A stretch of DNA of 64,000 nt from Massilia sp. YIM B02443. Its GTDB lineage: Bacteria > Pseudomonadota > Gammaproteobacteria > Burkholderiales > Burkholderiaceae_D. Shown piece after piece: positions 24,872 to 36,403 of the stretch; positions within the stretch are counted from its first letter, which is position 1, and every line of letters begins with the position of its first letter. The position numbers and the translations under genes were made by a program. The stretch spans positions 1 through 64,000 of the forward strand of contig NZ_JASNRA010000009.1 in NCBI RefSeq assembly GCF_030411955.1, given 5' to 3'. Under the pieces are notes generated by a model. It saw nothing but the letters and a program-made list of their open reading frames with translations. It did not search any database and had not been told where the DNA came from.

Positions 24872-26197
24872 ATGAATATCGAACAGGTAGTGGCGCCGGT
24901 TTCCGACGCCACGACGCAAGTGCACGGCCCGAAGAAGCGGATCTGGATCTATGTCTTCCTCTTCACGCTCACGCTCATCAACTACATCGACCGCATTTCG
25001 CTGTCGGTCGCTTCCACCGCCCTGAAAGAAGAATTCGGCATTTCGCCGGTGGCCATGGGCTACCTGCTGTCGTCCTTCGTGTGGCTGTACTTTATCGCGC
25101 TGATCCCGATGGGCTACCTGGTCGGACGCTACGGCCCCAGGCAGGTCAACACCTATGGCATCGGCGTGTGGTCGATCGCCACCGTGTGCACCGCCTTCGC
25201 CACGGGCTTCTATTCGCTGCTGGCGGCGCGCCTGGTGATGGGCGCCGGCGAGGCGACCACCTATCCTGCCGGGGCGCGCGTGGTGCGCGACTGGATGCCA
25301 CTCAAGGAGCGCGGCATGGCCACCGCCGTGTTCCATAGCGGCAGCCTGGTGGGCCCGGCAGTGGGCGCGATCGGCTTCGGCTGGCTGATCACCACGGTCG
25401 GCTGGCGCATCGCCTTCGTGGTGGCGGGGGCGACCGGCTTCGTCTGGCTGGCGGCCTGGCTCAAGTGGTACCGGCATCCGAGCAAGGCGCCGTGGCTGAG
25501 CGCGGCCGAGCTGCGCGAGATCACGGCCGGCGACGCCGCTGCCAATGACGTTGCCAACACCGCCGCCGTCGGCGCCAGCGCAGCCGCGCCGCTCGGCATC
25601 CGGGGGCTGGCGCGCTCGCGCACCATGTGGGCGATCGGCCTGTCGCACGGCTGCGCCGTGTATGCGACCTATTTCTTCCTGACCTGGCTGCCGTCCTACC
25701 TGCAGGCCGAGAAGGGGCTGTCGGTCATGACCAGTTCGATGTACACCGCGATCCCTTATCTGGGCGCGGCGGTGCTGGCGATCGTGGTCGGCCGCGTCAG
25801 CGACCTGGTGGTGAGCCCGGCCGCGGCGGGGCGCGGCGGCCGCCGGCTGGTGGTCGGCGCCGTCCTGCTCGGCTCGTCGGTGATCCTGCTGGTGCCGATG
25901 CTGGCCGAGACCTGGGCCATCCTGCTGGTCATCACGCTGTCGCTGGCCACCTGCGCCTCGGCCATCTCGCTCAACCTGTCCCTGGTCAACGACCTGCTGC
26001 GCTCGAGCGAGGACGTGGGCACCGCCGCCGGTTTCGTCACCGCCGTCGGCAACCTGTTCGGCCTGCTGGCGCCGATCGTCACCGGCTACGTCGTGGCGGG
26101 TACCGGGGGATTCGCCGCCGCCTTCGCCGTGGTCGGCATCCTGCTGATCGTCGGCTCGGCCCTGTCGGTCTTCGGAGCGCGCCGCCCGGTGGGCTGA
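24872..26197 (+). CDS. MFS transporter, anion:cation symporter (ACS) type
   Basis: Inner-membrane carrier of 441 residues with about 12 helices and a central cytoplasmic loop. NYIDRISLSVASTALKEEFG after helix 1 and the MGAGEATTYPAGARVVRDWMP block match the hexuronate/glucarate/sugar-acid group of ACS transporters. ATG at 24872 is preceded by AAGGATAACGGAG. It follows the transketolase genes by 85 bases and precedes the PQQ dehydrogenase by 52, so all are probably one transcript. A sugar acid or polyol-derived acid is the likeliest cargo. Confidence 0.92.
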   Translation: MNIEQVVAPVSDATTQVHGPKKRIWIYVFLFTLTLINYIDRISLSVASTALKEEFGISPVAMGYLLSSFVWLYFIALIPMGYLVGRYGPRQVNTYGIGVWSIATVCTAFATGFYSLLAARLVMGAGEATTYPAGARVVRDWMPLKERGMATAVFHSGSLVGPAVGAIGFGWLITTVGWRIAFVVAGATGFVWLAAWLKWYRHPSKAPWLSAAELREITAGDAAANDVANTAAVGASAAAPLGIRGLARSRTMWAIGLSHGCAVYATYFFLTWLPSYLQAEKGLSVMTSSMYTAIPYLGAAVLAIVVGRVSDLVVSPAAAGRGGRRLVVGAVLLGSSVILLVPMLAETWAILLVITLSLATCASAISLNLSLVNDLLRSSEDVGTAAGFVTAVGNLFGLLAPIVTGYVVAGTGGFAAAFAVVGILLIVGSALSVFGARRPVG

Positions 26198-26249
26198 AAG
26201 CGCCGTCGCAAGACCTGTTCATCTTTATCGTCGTGAAAACTGGAGCACC

Positions 26250-28727
26250 ATGAGTACTACCAACAAGAAGGGCAATCCGGCCCAGCCGTCCGCGCCAGCG
26301 GCCGGCACGGGCTGGCGCATCGCCCTCGTCGCCATTACCCTGTTCATCGGCCTGTTCGGCCTGGCCATGCTGGGCGGCGGCATCTGGCTGATCGCCGTCG
26401 GCGGCAGCCCCTACTATGCGTTGGCCGGCGCCGCCCTGCTGGCCGGCGCCGTGCTGCTGGCGCGCAGGAAGCGCGGCGGCCAGGCCGTGATCGGCATCGC
26501 CTGGCTGGCCACCCTGGCCTGGGCGCTGTGGGAAGTCGGTTTCAATGGCTGGGGCCTGGTGCCGCGCGTGGTCGGCGTCACGGTGCTGTTCATGCTGGCG
26601 CTGGTGTTGTCTCCGATGCTGTCCCGGGCCGCAACCGCCGGCGCGCGCCGGCGTGCGCTCGATCCGCTGCAGAGCGCTTCGGCGCTGGCCTCGATCGGCG
26701 TACTGGCGGCGCTCGGCGTGCTGGTCGCGCGCGAAGGCGTGCGCAGCGTCGAGTCGGCGCAGTTCCCGGCCGTCCTGGCCGGCGCGGGCGGCGGGACCAC
26801 GGCCGACTGGCCGACCTATGGCGGCGACGCCAGCGCCCAGCGCTACAGCGCGCTGTCGCAGATCACGCCGGATAACGTCGGCCGCCTGGAGCGCGCCTTC
26901 GTGTTCCACACCGGCGACCTGCCGGCCAAGGGTGAGCGTTATTCGCCGGCCAATACGCCGCTCAAGATCGGCAACGACCTGCTGGTGTGCTCGGCCAAGA
27001 ACATCCTGTTCGCCGTCAACGCCGCCACCGGCGAGCAGCGCTGGCGCTACGATCCGCAGGTGCCGAGCGAAGGCATCGCCCACGCCGCCGTCTGCCGCGG
27101 CGTGGCGGTGTACACCGCGCCCCAGCTGGCGGACGACGCCGCCTGCAAGACGCGCGTGATCAGCACCACGCTGGACGCCCGCATCGTCGCGGTCGACCTG
27201 CGCGACGGCAAGCCGTGCGCCGACTTCGGCGGCGCGGGGGGCAAGCCGGGCCAGGTCGACCTGTGGCAGGATCTCGGCAAGAAAGTGCCGGGCTGGTATT
27301 CGCCGACGGCGGCGCCGACCGTGGTGCGCGGCGTGATCGTGACCGGCGCCCAGGTGCGCGACGGCCAGGACGAAGATGCGCCGTCGGGCGTGATCCGTGG
27401 CTACGACGCCGTCACCGGCCAGCTGGCCTGGGCCTGGGACCTGGGCAATCCGGACAACGTCAAGGGTCCTGCGGCGGGCCAGACGTACACCCGCGGCACC
27501 CCGAATATGTGGACCACGGCGGTCGGCGACGAAGCGCTCGGCCTGGTCTACCTGCCGATCAGCAATTCGTCGATCGACTATTTCGGCGGCAACCGCAGCG
27601 CCGCCGAGAACAAGTACTCGGATTCGCTGGTGGCGGTGGACGTGACCACCGGCCGCGACGTCTGGCACTTCCAGGCGCTGCAGCGCGACCTGTGGGACTA
27701 CGACCTCGGCAGCCAGCCGAGCCTGCTGGATTATCCCGGCGCCGACGGCAAGCCGGTCGCCGCCATCCTGCTGCCGACCAAGCAGGGCGACATGTACATT
27801 TTCGACCGCGCCACCGGCAAGCCCCTGATTCCGATCGGCAGGGTCAAGGCGCCCAAGCTCGGCTCGGTGGAGCCGGCGTTCGTGGCCGACACCCAGCCGA
27901 CGTCGCTCTGGCACAGCCTGCGCAAGGACCCGAAAACCGAAGCCGACATGTGGGGCTTCTCGCCGGTCGACCAGATGATGTGCCGGATCCAGTTCCGCCA
28001 GTCGAACTACGCCGGCTACCTGACGCCGCCGTCGAGCGACAAGCCGTGGATCCAGTACCCCGGCTACAACGGCGGCTCGGACTGGGGCTCGGTCGCGATC
28101 GACCCGGTGCGCCGCATCCTGATCGCCAACTATAACGACGTGCCGAACCGCAGCCAGCTGATCCCGCGCGAGCAGGCCAACAGGATGGGCGTGCAGCCGA
28201 TCTACGCCAGCAAGGACGCCAACGCCAAGGCGGCCGGCAAGGGCGAGGGCGGTGCCTCGGTCTACCCGCAGATCAACGCGCCATACGCCATCAGCGTGAA
28301 TGCGGGCTGGCGCAATATCGGCACCGGGGTGCCCTGCACGGCGCCGCCGTACGGCGGCATCCGCGCCGTCAGCCTGGACACCGGCGCGACCTTGTGGGAT
28401 GGTCCGCTCGGCACCGCACGCCGCAACGGCCCGTGGGGCATCCCGTCTTACATCCCGTTCGACATTGGCCTGCCCAACAACGGCGGTTCGGTGGTGACGG
28501 CCGGCGGCCTGGTGTTCATCGGCGCCGCCACCGACAACCTGTTCCGCGCGATCGACATCCGCACCGGCAAGACCATGTGGACCGACGTGCTGCCGGCCGG
28601 CGGCCAGGCCAACCCGATCGCCTATGAAGTCAACGGCGAGCAGTACATCCTGATCGCCGCCACCGGTCACGCCTTCATGGAAACCGGCAACAGCGACGCC
28701 ATCATCGCCTACAAGCTGCGCAAGTAA
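26250..28727 (+). CDS. Membrane-bound PQQ-dependent dehydrogenase (glucose/quinate/shikimate family)
   Basis: Periplasm-facing quinoprotein of 825 residues that oxidises a sugar or cyclic polyol and passes electrons to ubiquinone. About five membrane helices occupy residues 22-165 and a PQQ beta-propeller fills the rest, beginning WPTYGGDASAQRYSALSQITPDN and containing many Trp-docking strands (ATGEQRWRYD, TGQLAWAWDLG, GRDVWHFQ). NNGGSVVTAGGLVFIGAATDN and the C-terminal GHAFMETGNSDAIIAYKL are also family-typical. Length fits glucose and quinate dehydrogenases; the two cannot be told apart here. PQQ biosynthesis genes are not in the window. Confidence 0.93.
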   Translation: MSTTNKKGNPAQPSAPAAGTGWRIALVAITLFIGLFGLAMLGGGIWLIAVGGSPYYALAGAALLAGAVLLARRKRGGQAVIGIAWLATLAWALWEVGFNGWGLVPRVVGVTVLFMLALVLSPMLSRAATAGARRRALDPLQSASALASIGVLAALGVLVAREGVRSVESAQFPAVLAGAGGGTTADWPTYGGDASAQRYSALSQITPDNVGRLERAFVFHTGDLPAKGERYSPANTPLKIGNDLLVCSAKNILFAVNAATGEQRWRYDPQVPSEGIAHAAVCRGVAVYTAPQLADDAACKTRVISTTLDARIVAVDLRDGKPCADFGGAGGKPGQVDLWQDLGKKVPGWYSPTAAPTVVRGVIVTGAQVRDGQDEDAPSGVIRGYDAVTGQLAWAWDLGNPDNVKGPAAGQTYTRGTPNMWTTAVGDEALGLVYLPISNSSIDYFGGNRSAAENKYSDSLVAVDVTTGRDVWHFQALQRDLWDYDLGSQPSLLDYPGADGKPVAAILLPTKQGDMYIFDRATGKPLIPIGRVKAPKLGSVEPAFVADTQPTSLWHSLRKDPKTEADMWGFSPVDQMMCRIQFRQSNYAGYLTPPSSDKPWIQYPGYNGGSDWGSVAIDPVRRILIANYNDVPNRSQLIPREQANRMGVQPIYASKDANAKAAGKGEGGASVYPQINAPYAISVNAGWRNIGTGVPCTAPPYGGIRAVSLDTGATLWDGPLGTARRNGPWGIPSYIPFDIGLPNNGGSVVTAGGLVFIGAATDNLFRAIDIRTGKTMWTDVLPAGGQANPIAYEVNGEQYILIAATGHAFMETGNSDAIIAYKLRK

Positions 28728-28744
28728 GCCAGCGAGGCGCCATC

Positions 28745-28770
28745 AGGCCAGTCATCCGACTGGCCTTTTT
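28745..28770 (+). terminator. Rho-independent terminator after the PQQ dehydrogenase
   Basis: GGCCAGTC, loop ATCC, GACTGGCC is a perfect 8-bp stem followed by five T residues, 18 bases after the PQQ dehydrogenase stop. It would end the transketolase-MFS-dehydrogenase transcript, so the following dehydrogenase gene either relies on read-through or its own promoter. Confidence 0.88.
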
Positions 28771-28791
28771 CACTTCAGAAAGGACACTCTC

Positions 28792-29544
28792 ATGGATCTC
28801 GGACTGCAAGGACGCAAGGTACTGGTCAGCGGCGGCTCGCGCGGCATCGGCCGCGCAATCGTCGAATGCTTCCTGGCCGAAGGCGCGCAGGTGGCGTTCT
28901 GCGCGCGCAGTGCCGACGGCGTGGCGGCGGCGCAGGACGCCCTTGGCGCGCGCGCTTGCGGTACGGCCGTCGACGTCACCGATGCGGCCCAGGTAACGGC
29001 CTGGGTGGGGGAGGCAGCGCGCCGCATGGGCGGGCTGGACATCGTGGTGCCGAACGTCAGCGCGCTGGCGGGCGGCGACGACCTGGCCACCTGGCGCCGC
29101 GCCTTCGAGACCGACCTGCTCGGCACGGCGGCGATGGTCAAGGCGGCGCTGCCGCATTTGCAGGCGTCGGACGCGGCCTCGATCGTGCTGATCTCGAGCG
29201 TGTCGGGGCGCGAGATCGACATGTTCGCCGAACCTTACGGGGTGCTCAAGGCAGCGCTGACGCATTACGGAAAGACGCTGTCGGTGCGGCACGCGGCCGA
29301 CGGCATCCGCGTCAACACGGTATCGCCGGGAAATGTGTATTTCGCCGATGGTGTATGGGGCGATATCGAGCGCAATCAGCCGCAAACCTTTGCCGCCTGC
29401 CTGGCCGCCAATCCGCTCGGCCGCATGGCGACGCCCGACGAAGTGGCGCGCGCCACGGTATTTCTTGCCAGCCCGGCGGCAGGTTTTACGACCGGTAGCA
29501 ACCTGCTGGTCGATGGCGGGCTGACGCGTGGGGTGCAGTTCTGA
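28792..29544 (+). CDS. Short-chain dehydrogenase/reductase (SDR)
   Basis: Classical NAD(P)-dependent oxidoreductase of 250 residues. It has the cofactor glycines GGSRGIG (14-20), the PNVSA segment (87-91, replacing NNAG), catalytic Ser near 135, Tyr149 and Lys153 in YGVLK, and the SPG motif after. A ribosome site AAAGGA precedes the ATG at 28792. Position directly behind the PQQ dehydrogenase terminator and same orientation suggest a role in the same catabolic route, handling a hydroxy/keto step. The substrate is not readable. Confidence 0.92.
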   Translation: MDLGLQGRKVLVSGGSRGIGRAIVECFLAEGAQVAFCARSADGVAAAQDALGARACGTAVDVTDAAQVTAWVGEAARRMGGLDIVVPNVSALAGGDDLATWRRAFETDLLGTAAMVKAALPHLQASDAASIVLISSVSGREIDMFAEPYGVLKAALTHYGKTLSVRHAADGIRVNTVSPGNVYFADGVWGDIERNQPQTFAACLAANPLGRMATPDEVARATVFLASPAAGFTTGSNLLVDGGLTRGVQF

Positions 29545-29767
29545 CGAGCCCGCGGTATTTGTTCCGCCGAGTCCGCATGGCAGTCGCCGCCGAAGCGTAC
29601 CGTCTGATCAGGAGACGACCGCAGTCCGGCGAGTCGCGGTTTGGTACACGGGAGCTCGCCATTGGACGGGCCCGTTGAAACCGGCATGCCCGGACGATGT
29701 TCTGCCGTGCACGCTGGCGCAACGACATTATGCGATCCTGTCGGGATCGGCTTAGCCCATCCCGATC

Positions 29768-32700
29768 ATGGACTCGCAGAAACCTGACCAGCCAACTCCC
29801 GACACTCACGCACAAGCCCGGCTTCCTTTTCCGATCGTCGGAATCGGAGCGTCCGCCGGCGGCTTTCGGGCACTCGCCGCGCTGCTCGAGAAGCTGCCCA
29901 GGTCCCCGGGCGTGGCGCTGGTCATCGTCCTCCACCTGCCGGTTGACCAGCAAAGCAAAGCAGACCGCGTCCTGCAACGCTCCACCCGCCTGCCGGTCGT
30001 GCAGGTGAACCATTCGATGCCGATCCTGCCCGACCAGGTCTACGTCGTTCCGCCGGCGCGCAGCCTGAAAATGGAAGACGGGCGCCTGGTCCTGCACCAA
30101 CTGGACAGCGCACCGGGCGATCCGAAGACGATCGACATCTTCTTCCGTACCCTGGCCATGGCGCATCGGGAGAACGCCGTCGGTGTGATCCTGTCGGGCA
30201 TGGGTTCGGACGGCAGCGCCGGCCTGGCGTGCATCAAGGAGCAGGGCGGCGTCACCCTGGTCCAGTCGCCGGCCGATGCCGAACAAGCCAGCATGCCGCA
30301 GTCGGCCATCGATGCCGGCATGGCGGACTTCGTGCTCGCGGCCGCCCAGATGCCGGCCAAGCTGATGGAACTGCGCGGCATCACCCAGGCGATCCGGGAA
30401 CACGCCCGGCATGGTCATCCGCCCACCGAGGTCGGCTTCGACATGGGCGCCGATCCGGAACGGACGCTGCAGGACGTGCTGTCGCTGCTGCAAGAACATA
30501 CGGGCCACGACTTCCACCAGTACAAGCACGCAACCCTGCTGCGCCGCCTGGAGCGGCGCCTGCAGGTAAGGGGACAACCGGATTTGCCCAGCTATCGCGA
30601 TCTGCAGAGGCGGGACGCCGGCGAATCGCATGCCCTCCTCAAGGACCTGCTGATCGGCGTGACCCAGTTCTTCCGCGACCGCGCGGCTTTCCTGGCACTC
30701 GAGCATACGGTGGTGCCGCATATTTTCCTGGGCAAGGAACGCGCGGATACGGTACGCGTCTGGGTGGCGGCCTGCTCGACCGGGGAGGAAGCCTACTCGC
30801 TGGCCATGCTGCTGGCCGACCATGCGGCCACGCTGGCCGACCCGCCCGCGATCCAGGTATTCGCTTAAGACATCGATGCGCAGGCCATCCGCACGGCACG
30901 GGCCGGCCTGTATCCCGCGTCGATCGCGCAGGACGTCCCGCTCGAACGGTTGCAGCGTTATTTCACGATCGAGAACGGGGCTTACAAGGTGCGCAAGGCC
31001 TTGCGCCGGCAAGTGCTGTTTGCCGAACACAACCTGCTGCACGATCCGGCTTTTTCCTCGGTGGACCTGGTCAGCTGCCGCAATTTCCTGATCTACCTGA
31101 ATACGGAGATGCACCGGCAGGTGCTGGGCACCTTCCATTTCGCGCTGCGTCCTGAAGGCTACCTCATGCTTGGCAGCGCGGAAAACGTGGACGATGCGTC
31201 CGACAAGTTCGCCGCAGTCGACGCCGGCATGAGGCTGTATCGGGTGAAGCCTGGATCCCGGCCGCATTCGGCCCCTGCGCCGGCCCCTGCGCCGGCCGCG
31301 GCGCCGCGCCACGACGTGCTGCATGCCCGCGCCGAGCCGGTCGGGCGCGACCCGGCGCCGCCCGCCGGGCGCCCCAGCCGTGGGCGCCTGTTTTCCTTCG
31401 CCGAGATCCACCTGCACAAGGCGGCGGAACAGGCGCCGCCCAGCATCCTGGTCAACGGCAACGGGGAAGTCGTGCATATCGCGGCGCAGGCCAGCCGGTT
31501 TCTACGCCACGCCGGCGGCGAGCCCACGCGCGACCTGGTGTTGCTGGTCGCCCCGGCCTGGCGGCTGGTGTTGCGCACTGCGCTGTTCCAGGGGCAGAAG
31601 AGCGGCCGCGAGGTCAGCACCGGCCCGGTGCGCTACGAGCAGGATGGCGCACAGCGTGCTGTCGACATGACGGTGCTGCCATTTCACGATGAGCACGCCG
31701 AAGGCCTGCTGATGCTGGTGAGCTTCCGGGAAACGCCTGGCATCCCCGTCAGCGCCGCGCCCGCCGACGTGCGCGACCAGTCGCTGCTGGAGCGGCTCGA
31801 CGCGGAACTGCGCCACACCCGCAACAAGTTGTTGGAAACCATGGACCAGGCGGAACAATCGAGTGCCGCGCTGCGTACCACCGTGGAAGAGCTGAAGACC
31901 ACCATCGAACAGCTGCGCGCGACGAACGGGCAGCTCGAAGGCGCCCTGGAAAAGAAGCATGCGGCCAACCAGGAGCTCGGGATCGCCAACAGCGACCTCA
32001 CGCAGCGCCTGCAAGACGTGGCCAGATCCCATGACGATCTGACCAACCTGATCGCATCGTCCGATGTGGCGACACTGTTCCTCGACCGCAAGATGCGCAT
32101 CCAGCGCTACACGCCGCGCATCGCCGACCTGTTCAACGTGATCCCGGCCGACGTCGGCCGCCCGCTGCCGCACATCACCAACCGGCTCGAGCATGCCCAC
32201 CTGGCCGAGGACGCGGCGCGCGTGTTCGAGACGCTGCAGCCGCTGGAGCAGGAAGTGCGCGGCAAGGACGGGCGCGACTACATCGTACGGGTGCACCCCT
32301 ACCGCACCGGCTCGCACCGCATCGATGGCGCGGTCATGAGCTTCTTCGACATCACCAGCCGCCGGATCGCCGAAAAAGCCCTGCTCGCGAGCGAACAGCG
32401 CCTGGCGCTTGCCTTCGCCGCGGTCCCGGTCGGGATCTGCACCGTCGACACCGCCGGGAATACCGTCATCCTCAACGACGTCATGCGGCGCTTCCTGCCG
32501 ACCCACAGGATACCGTCGCGCGATCCGGCAGAAGCGCCGCGCTGGCGCGGCTGGGACGCGTCCGGGGCGCCCGTCCAGCCCCATGATTTTCCGGGCGCGC
32601 GCGCGCTGCGTGGCGAGGACGCCGTGCCGGGCATGCAGATGCTGTACCTGGACCACGGCGGCAAGGAGACCTGGACTGAAGTGCGTGCGCAGCCGCTGCG

Positions 32701-35700
32701 CGACAGCGATGGCAGGATCACGGGGGCACTGAGCGTGGTGATCGACGTCGACCGCCTGAAACGGAGCGAGGAAGCGGCGCGACAAGGCGAAGAGCGCCAT
32801 GCATTCCTGCTCAAGTTTGGCGATGCACTGCGCGCCCAGCCGGATGAACAATCGATCAGGGAACAGGCCGTCGACATGCTGGCCGACCACCTGCGTCTCG
32901 ACCGGTGCTACATCAGCGAGGTGTTCGAGGAGCAAGGCATATCGACGGTCGGCCCCGAGCGTATCCGGCCCGGCCTGCCGCCAATGTCAGGCATCTTCCA
33001 ACTGACGGACTATCCCGAAACGATGCTGCAGCTCGCGACGCAGCCCATGGTGATCCCGGACGTGACGGAGGATGCGCGTTTCTCCGAATCCGAAAGGCAG
33101 TTGCTGGACAAGTTACAGCTGCGGGCGTTGCTGGTGGCGCCACTGCGCCAGGGGCGCGGACGCGTCATCTGGGCGCTCGCGACCGCCATGGCGACGCCGC
33201 GGCAATGGAGCGACGGCGAGCGGGTACTTCTGGAAGACGTTGCCGAGCGGACCTGGTCCGCCATCGAACGCATGCGCGCGGAACGGCGTGCGGAAAGCAT
33301 TCTTGAACGCATGAGCGAGGCGCATTGCGTGCTCGGCCCCGACTGCCATATCCTGGTCCTGAACGCGGCTGCCGAGCGCCAGCTCGGCAGGCAACGCGCG
33401 ACGCTGCTCGGGCGGTCGTACCTGGAGGCATTCCCGTGGATGGTCGACAGCCCGGTCGAGCGCGCCTGCCGGCGTGTCGTCGAAGACGGCGTGGAACAGC
33501 ATTTCACCTACCACCGCAAGGGAGGCGGGTTCGATGTCCGCCTCGAGATCGATGCCTATCCGACCGACGAGGGCGGCGTGGCACTGTTCTGGCGCGACGT
33601 CACCGAAAAGCTGCGCACCGCGCAGGCACTGCAGGCGAGCGAAGAGAAGTACCGCACGCTGTTCAACGAAATGGACGAGGCCTATGCCGTGGTCGAGGTG
33701 CTGGCTGACGCAGAAGGCAACTGGCACGACTTCGTGTTCCTCGATGCGAATCCTGCCTTCATGCGGCACACGGGCATGCCCTATCCCGTGGGCCACAGCG
33801 CGACCCAGCTTCTCGGCACCCCGAATCCGCGCTGGGCCAGGCTCTACGGGCGCGCCGTGGAGACGGGCGTGCCGATCCGCCTGGAAGAGGGTGAGCTGAC
33901 GCTCGGACGCGTGTTCGATCTGAACATATTCCGCATGGGCGCAGAAGGCAGCCGCCGCGTCGCGGTGTTGTTCCGCGATGTCACCGAGGCGCGCCGCATC
34001 CAGCAGGCGCTGCGCCGCAGCGAAGAACGCTATCGCATGCTGTTCGAAGCCTCGCCGTTGCCGTTCATCGTCACCAAGCCAGACGCACCGGACTTTACCG
34101 TCGTCGGCGTCAACGACGCCTATCTCGCGGCTACCATCCGAACCCGCGAATCGTTGGTCGGGCACGGGTTCTTCGAAGCATTCCCCGACGATCCAGCCCG
34201 CGGCATCCCGAGCGTCCTGCACGCGTCATTCGAACGGGTGCTCTTCACGCGGCAACAAGAGGTGATGCCGGTGATGAAATACGGCATGGTGCGGCTGGAT
34301 GGCACCTCCGAGGAACGGTGGTGGATCCCGCTGCAATCGCCCGTGCTGGACGACGACGGCCAGGTGACGGCGATCATTCACAGCGCCACGGACATCACCG
34401 ACATGCACCGCGCAGAGCTGGCTTTGCGCGCCAGTGAAGAGCGGCAGGCATTCCTGCTGAAGCTGAGCGATGCAGTCAGGCCCCTGACCAGCGTGGAGGA
34501 AATCCAGTCGGTCACGAACCAGTTGCTCGGGACCCATCTCGGCGTGGACCGGGTGATGTTTGCCGAGGTCGAAGGCGCACCTGGCGCCGAGACCGGGTTC
34601 ATCCGCACCCAATATGTCCGGCAGGCGCAGGCGGGCCGGGCGCCGCTCAGTCGCTTCCCCGCGCACTTCGATTACCGCTCGTTCGGGGAACACGCGATGG
34701 CGATACGCTATCGCGGAGATCTTTTCGTCGTCGCCGATATCGATGCCGGCCCGGACTTCATGGCATCCGAGCGGGCGGCCTGGGCGGCGGTCAGCGTCAA
34801 GGCCGCCATCGTCGTGCCGCTCGCCCGGGGCGGCCGGTTGCTGGCCGAGTTCGGCGTGCAAAGCGCCACGCCGCGCGACTGGACCGAGGCGGAGGTGGCG
34901 CTGGTGCGCGATGTGGGCGAGCGTACCCTGGCGGCAGTCGAACGCGCCGTCACCGCCGAGGATTTGCAGGAAAGCGAAGCGCGCTTCCGGGCGCTGGCGG
35001 AAGCCTCGCCGGCGCTGATCTGGCAGTTCGACGCCAGCGGCGCATTGAGCTATTTGAACGGGCGCTGCCAGACGGTCATCGGGGCCAGCCTGGAGCAGCT
35101 GAGCGGCACCGGCTGGCACCGCGTACTGCATCCGGACGATGCGGCCGGGTACCTGAGCGTGCTGGCGCATGCCCTGAACACGCAGGACGCCTTCCAGCAG
35201 CGGGTCCGGGTGCGCACACAGGACGAGCGCTATCGCTGGTTTGCATCCTACGCGCTGCCCTGGCATGCCGCCGACGGCCGGTTCCAGGGCCTGGTCGGCA
35301 TGTCGATCGATGTTGAAGAGGCGGTCGAGGCCGAAGACGCGCTGAAGACAGCCGATCGCCGCAAGGACGAGTTCCTCGCCACCCTTGCGCACGAATTGCG
35401 CAATCCGTTGGCGCCGATCAGCAACGCGCTCCAGTCCCTGCGCTACCCGGAAGGCAAGCGCCGCGCCGACCGCCTGCTGGCCATGGTGGAGCGCCAGGTG
35501 CGGCATATGGTGCGCCTGGTCGACGACCTGATGGAAGTAACGCGCATCAGCCGCGGCAAGGTGGACCTCCAGCGGGCGCCGGTCGCCCTCGCCGAGGTCC
35601 TGAACGGCGCAGTCGAGACCAGTCTGCCCTGGTTCGAGCAAAAGCGTCAGCAATTGACGGTCGAGGCCACGGACGAACTCTTCACGCTTTATGCCGACAA

Positions 35701-36046
35701 AGTACGCCTGACCCAGGTATTCGCAAACCTGCTCAACAACGCCGCCAAGTACACCGCATCGGGTGGCAAGGCCTGGCTCACGGTTTGCCGCGACGGACAA
35801 CAAGTCCGGGTCACGGTACGGGATACGGGAATGGGCATCGACAAGGAGCAACTCCCGCTCATATTCGACATGTTCTCTCAGCCACATGGCACGAAGGGGC
35901 ATACCGACAGCGGCCTGGGCATCGGCCTAGCGATGGTGCGCAGCCTTGTCGAGCTACACGGCGGCACAGTGCAAGCGCGTAGCGAAGGTGCAGGGCATGG
36001 CAGCGAATTCGTCGTTTGTCTGCCGCTGTCCGACTGCCCTGGCTGA
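29768..36046 (+). pseudogene. CheB-CheR-PAS-GAF hybrid histidine kinase, interrupted by an in-frame TAA
   Basis: A giant sensor gene of 2,092 codons. In order: CheB methylesterase domain (about 18-190; catalytic Ser in GIGASAGG, His in VLHLP, Asp in GMGSDGS), CheR methyltransferase (about 215-480; AACSTGEEAYSLAML, SCRNFLIYL), a coiled coil near 680-740, repeated PAS and GAF domains, and at the end HisKA (KDEFLATLAHELRNPL, His near 1875) and HATPase (NLLNNAAKYT, DTGMGIDKEQ, GLGIGLAM). TAA at 30866-30868 falls in the middle of the CheR fold, where FA-stop-DID replaces a FASDID/FATDID type sequence; the frame is otherwise open to 36046. Only a 366-residue CheB plus partial CheR is made from the first start; the remainder could restart internally. 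No receiver domain or chemotaxis genes are nearby. Confidence 0.85.
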
Positions 36047-36403
36047 AACGTCACCACGATCATAGACGCTGCTGCACCATCATGTTGGGGCGGATGAAAC
36101 ATCCTAAGGTCTGAAGACTCGGTAGCAGCTGGTTGTAACAATCCGAGGATTTTCCCGCCGAGCAAGCTGGTATCCTGCTGCGAAAGACGGGTTTCGGCCC
36201 AAACCGTATGAACATTCCGGATGTGTACACGGAGGCCGCCGGGCGCGCGGCGGCCGATGCGGCCGCATCGGAAAACGCCGCTGCCATTCGTTCGGCACTG
36301 CGCCGCCGGCCGAACAGCCCCCAAGAAATCTTGCCATATCACTCTGCTCGGGGCCGTTGGATAGCGCTCCTTGCGCCCCACCCGCAGCACATTGAAAGCA
36401 TGC
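36047..36403. other. 357-base intergenic region
   Basis: No convincing gene, RNA or terminator is seen here. The 97-codon plus-strand frame at 36208-36501 is low-complexity Ala/Arg coding and overlaps the next gene out of frame, so it is not called. The GC-rich block around 36229-36280 has short inverted pieces but no clear dyad. Confidence 0.6.

Noticed and set aside
26079..28670. Long minus-strand frame (863 residues) opposite the PQQ dehydrogenase
   Set aside because: It is an antisense shadow of a GC-rich gene, with His/Gln/Arg-rich low-complexity sequence and no recognisable domain.
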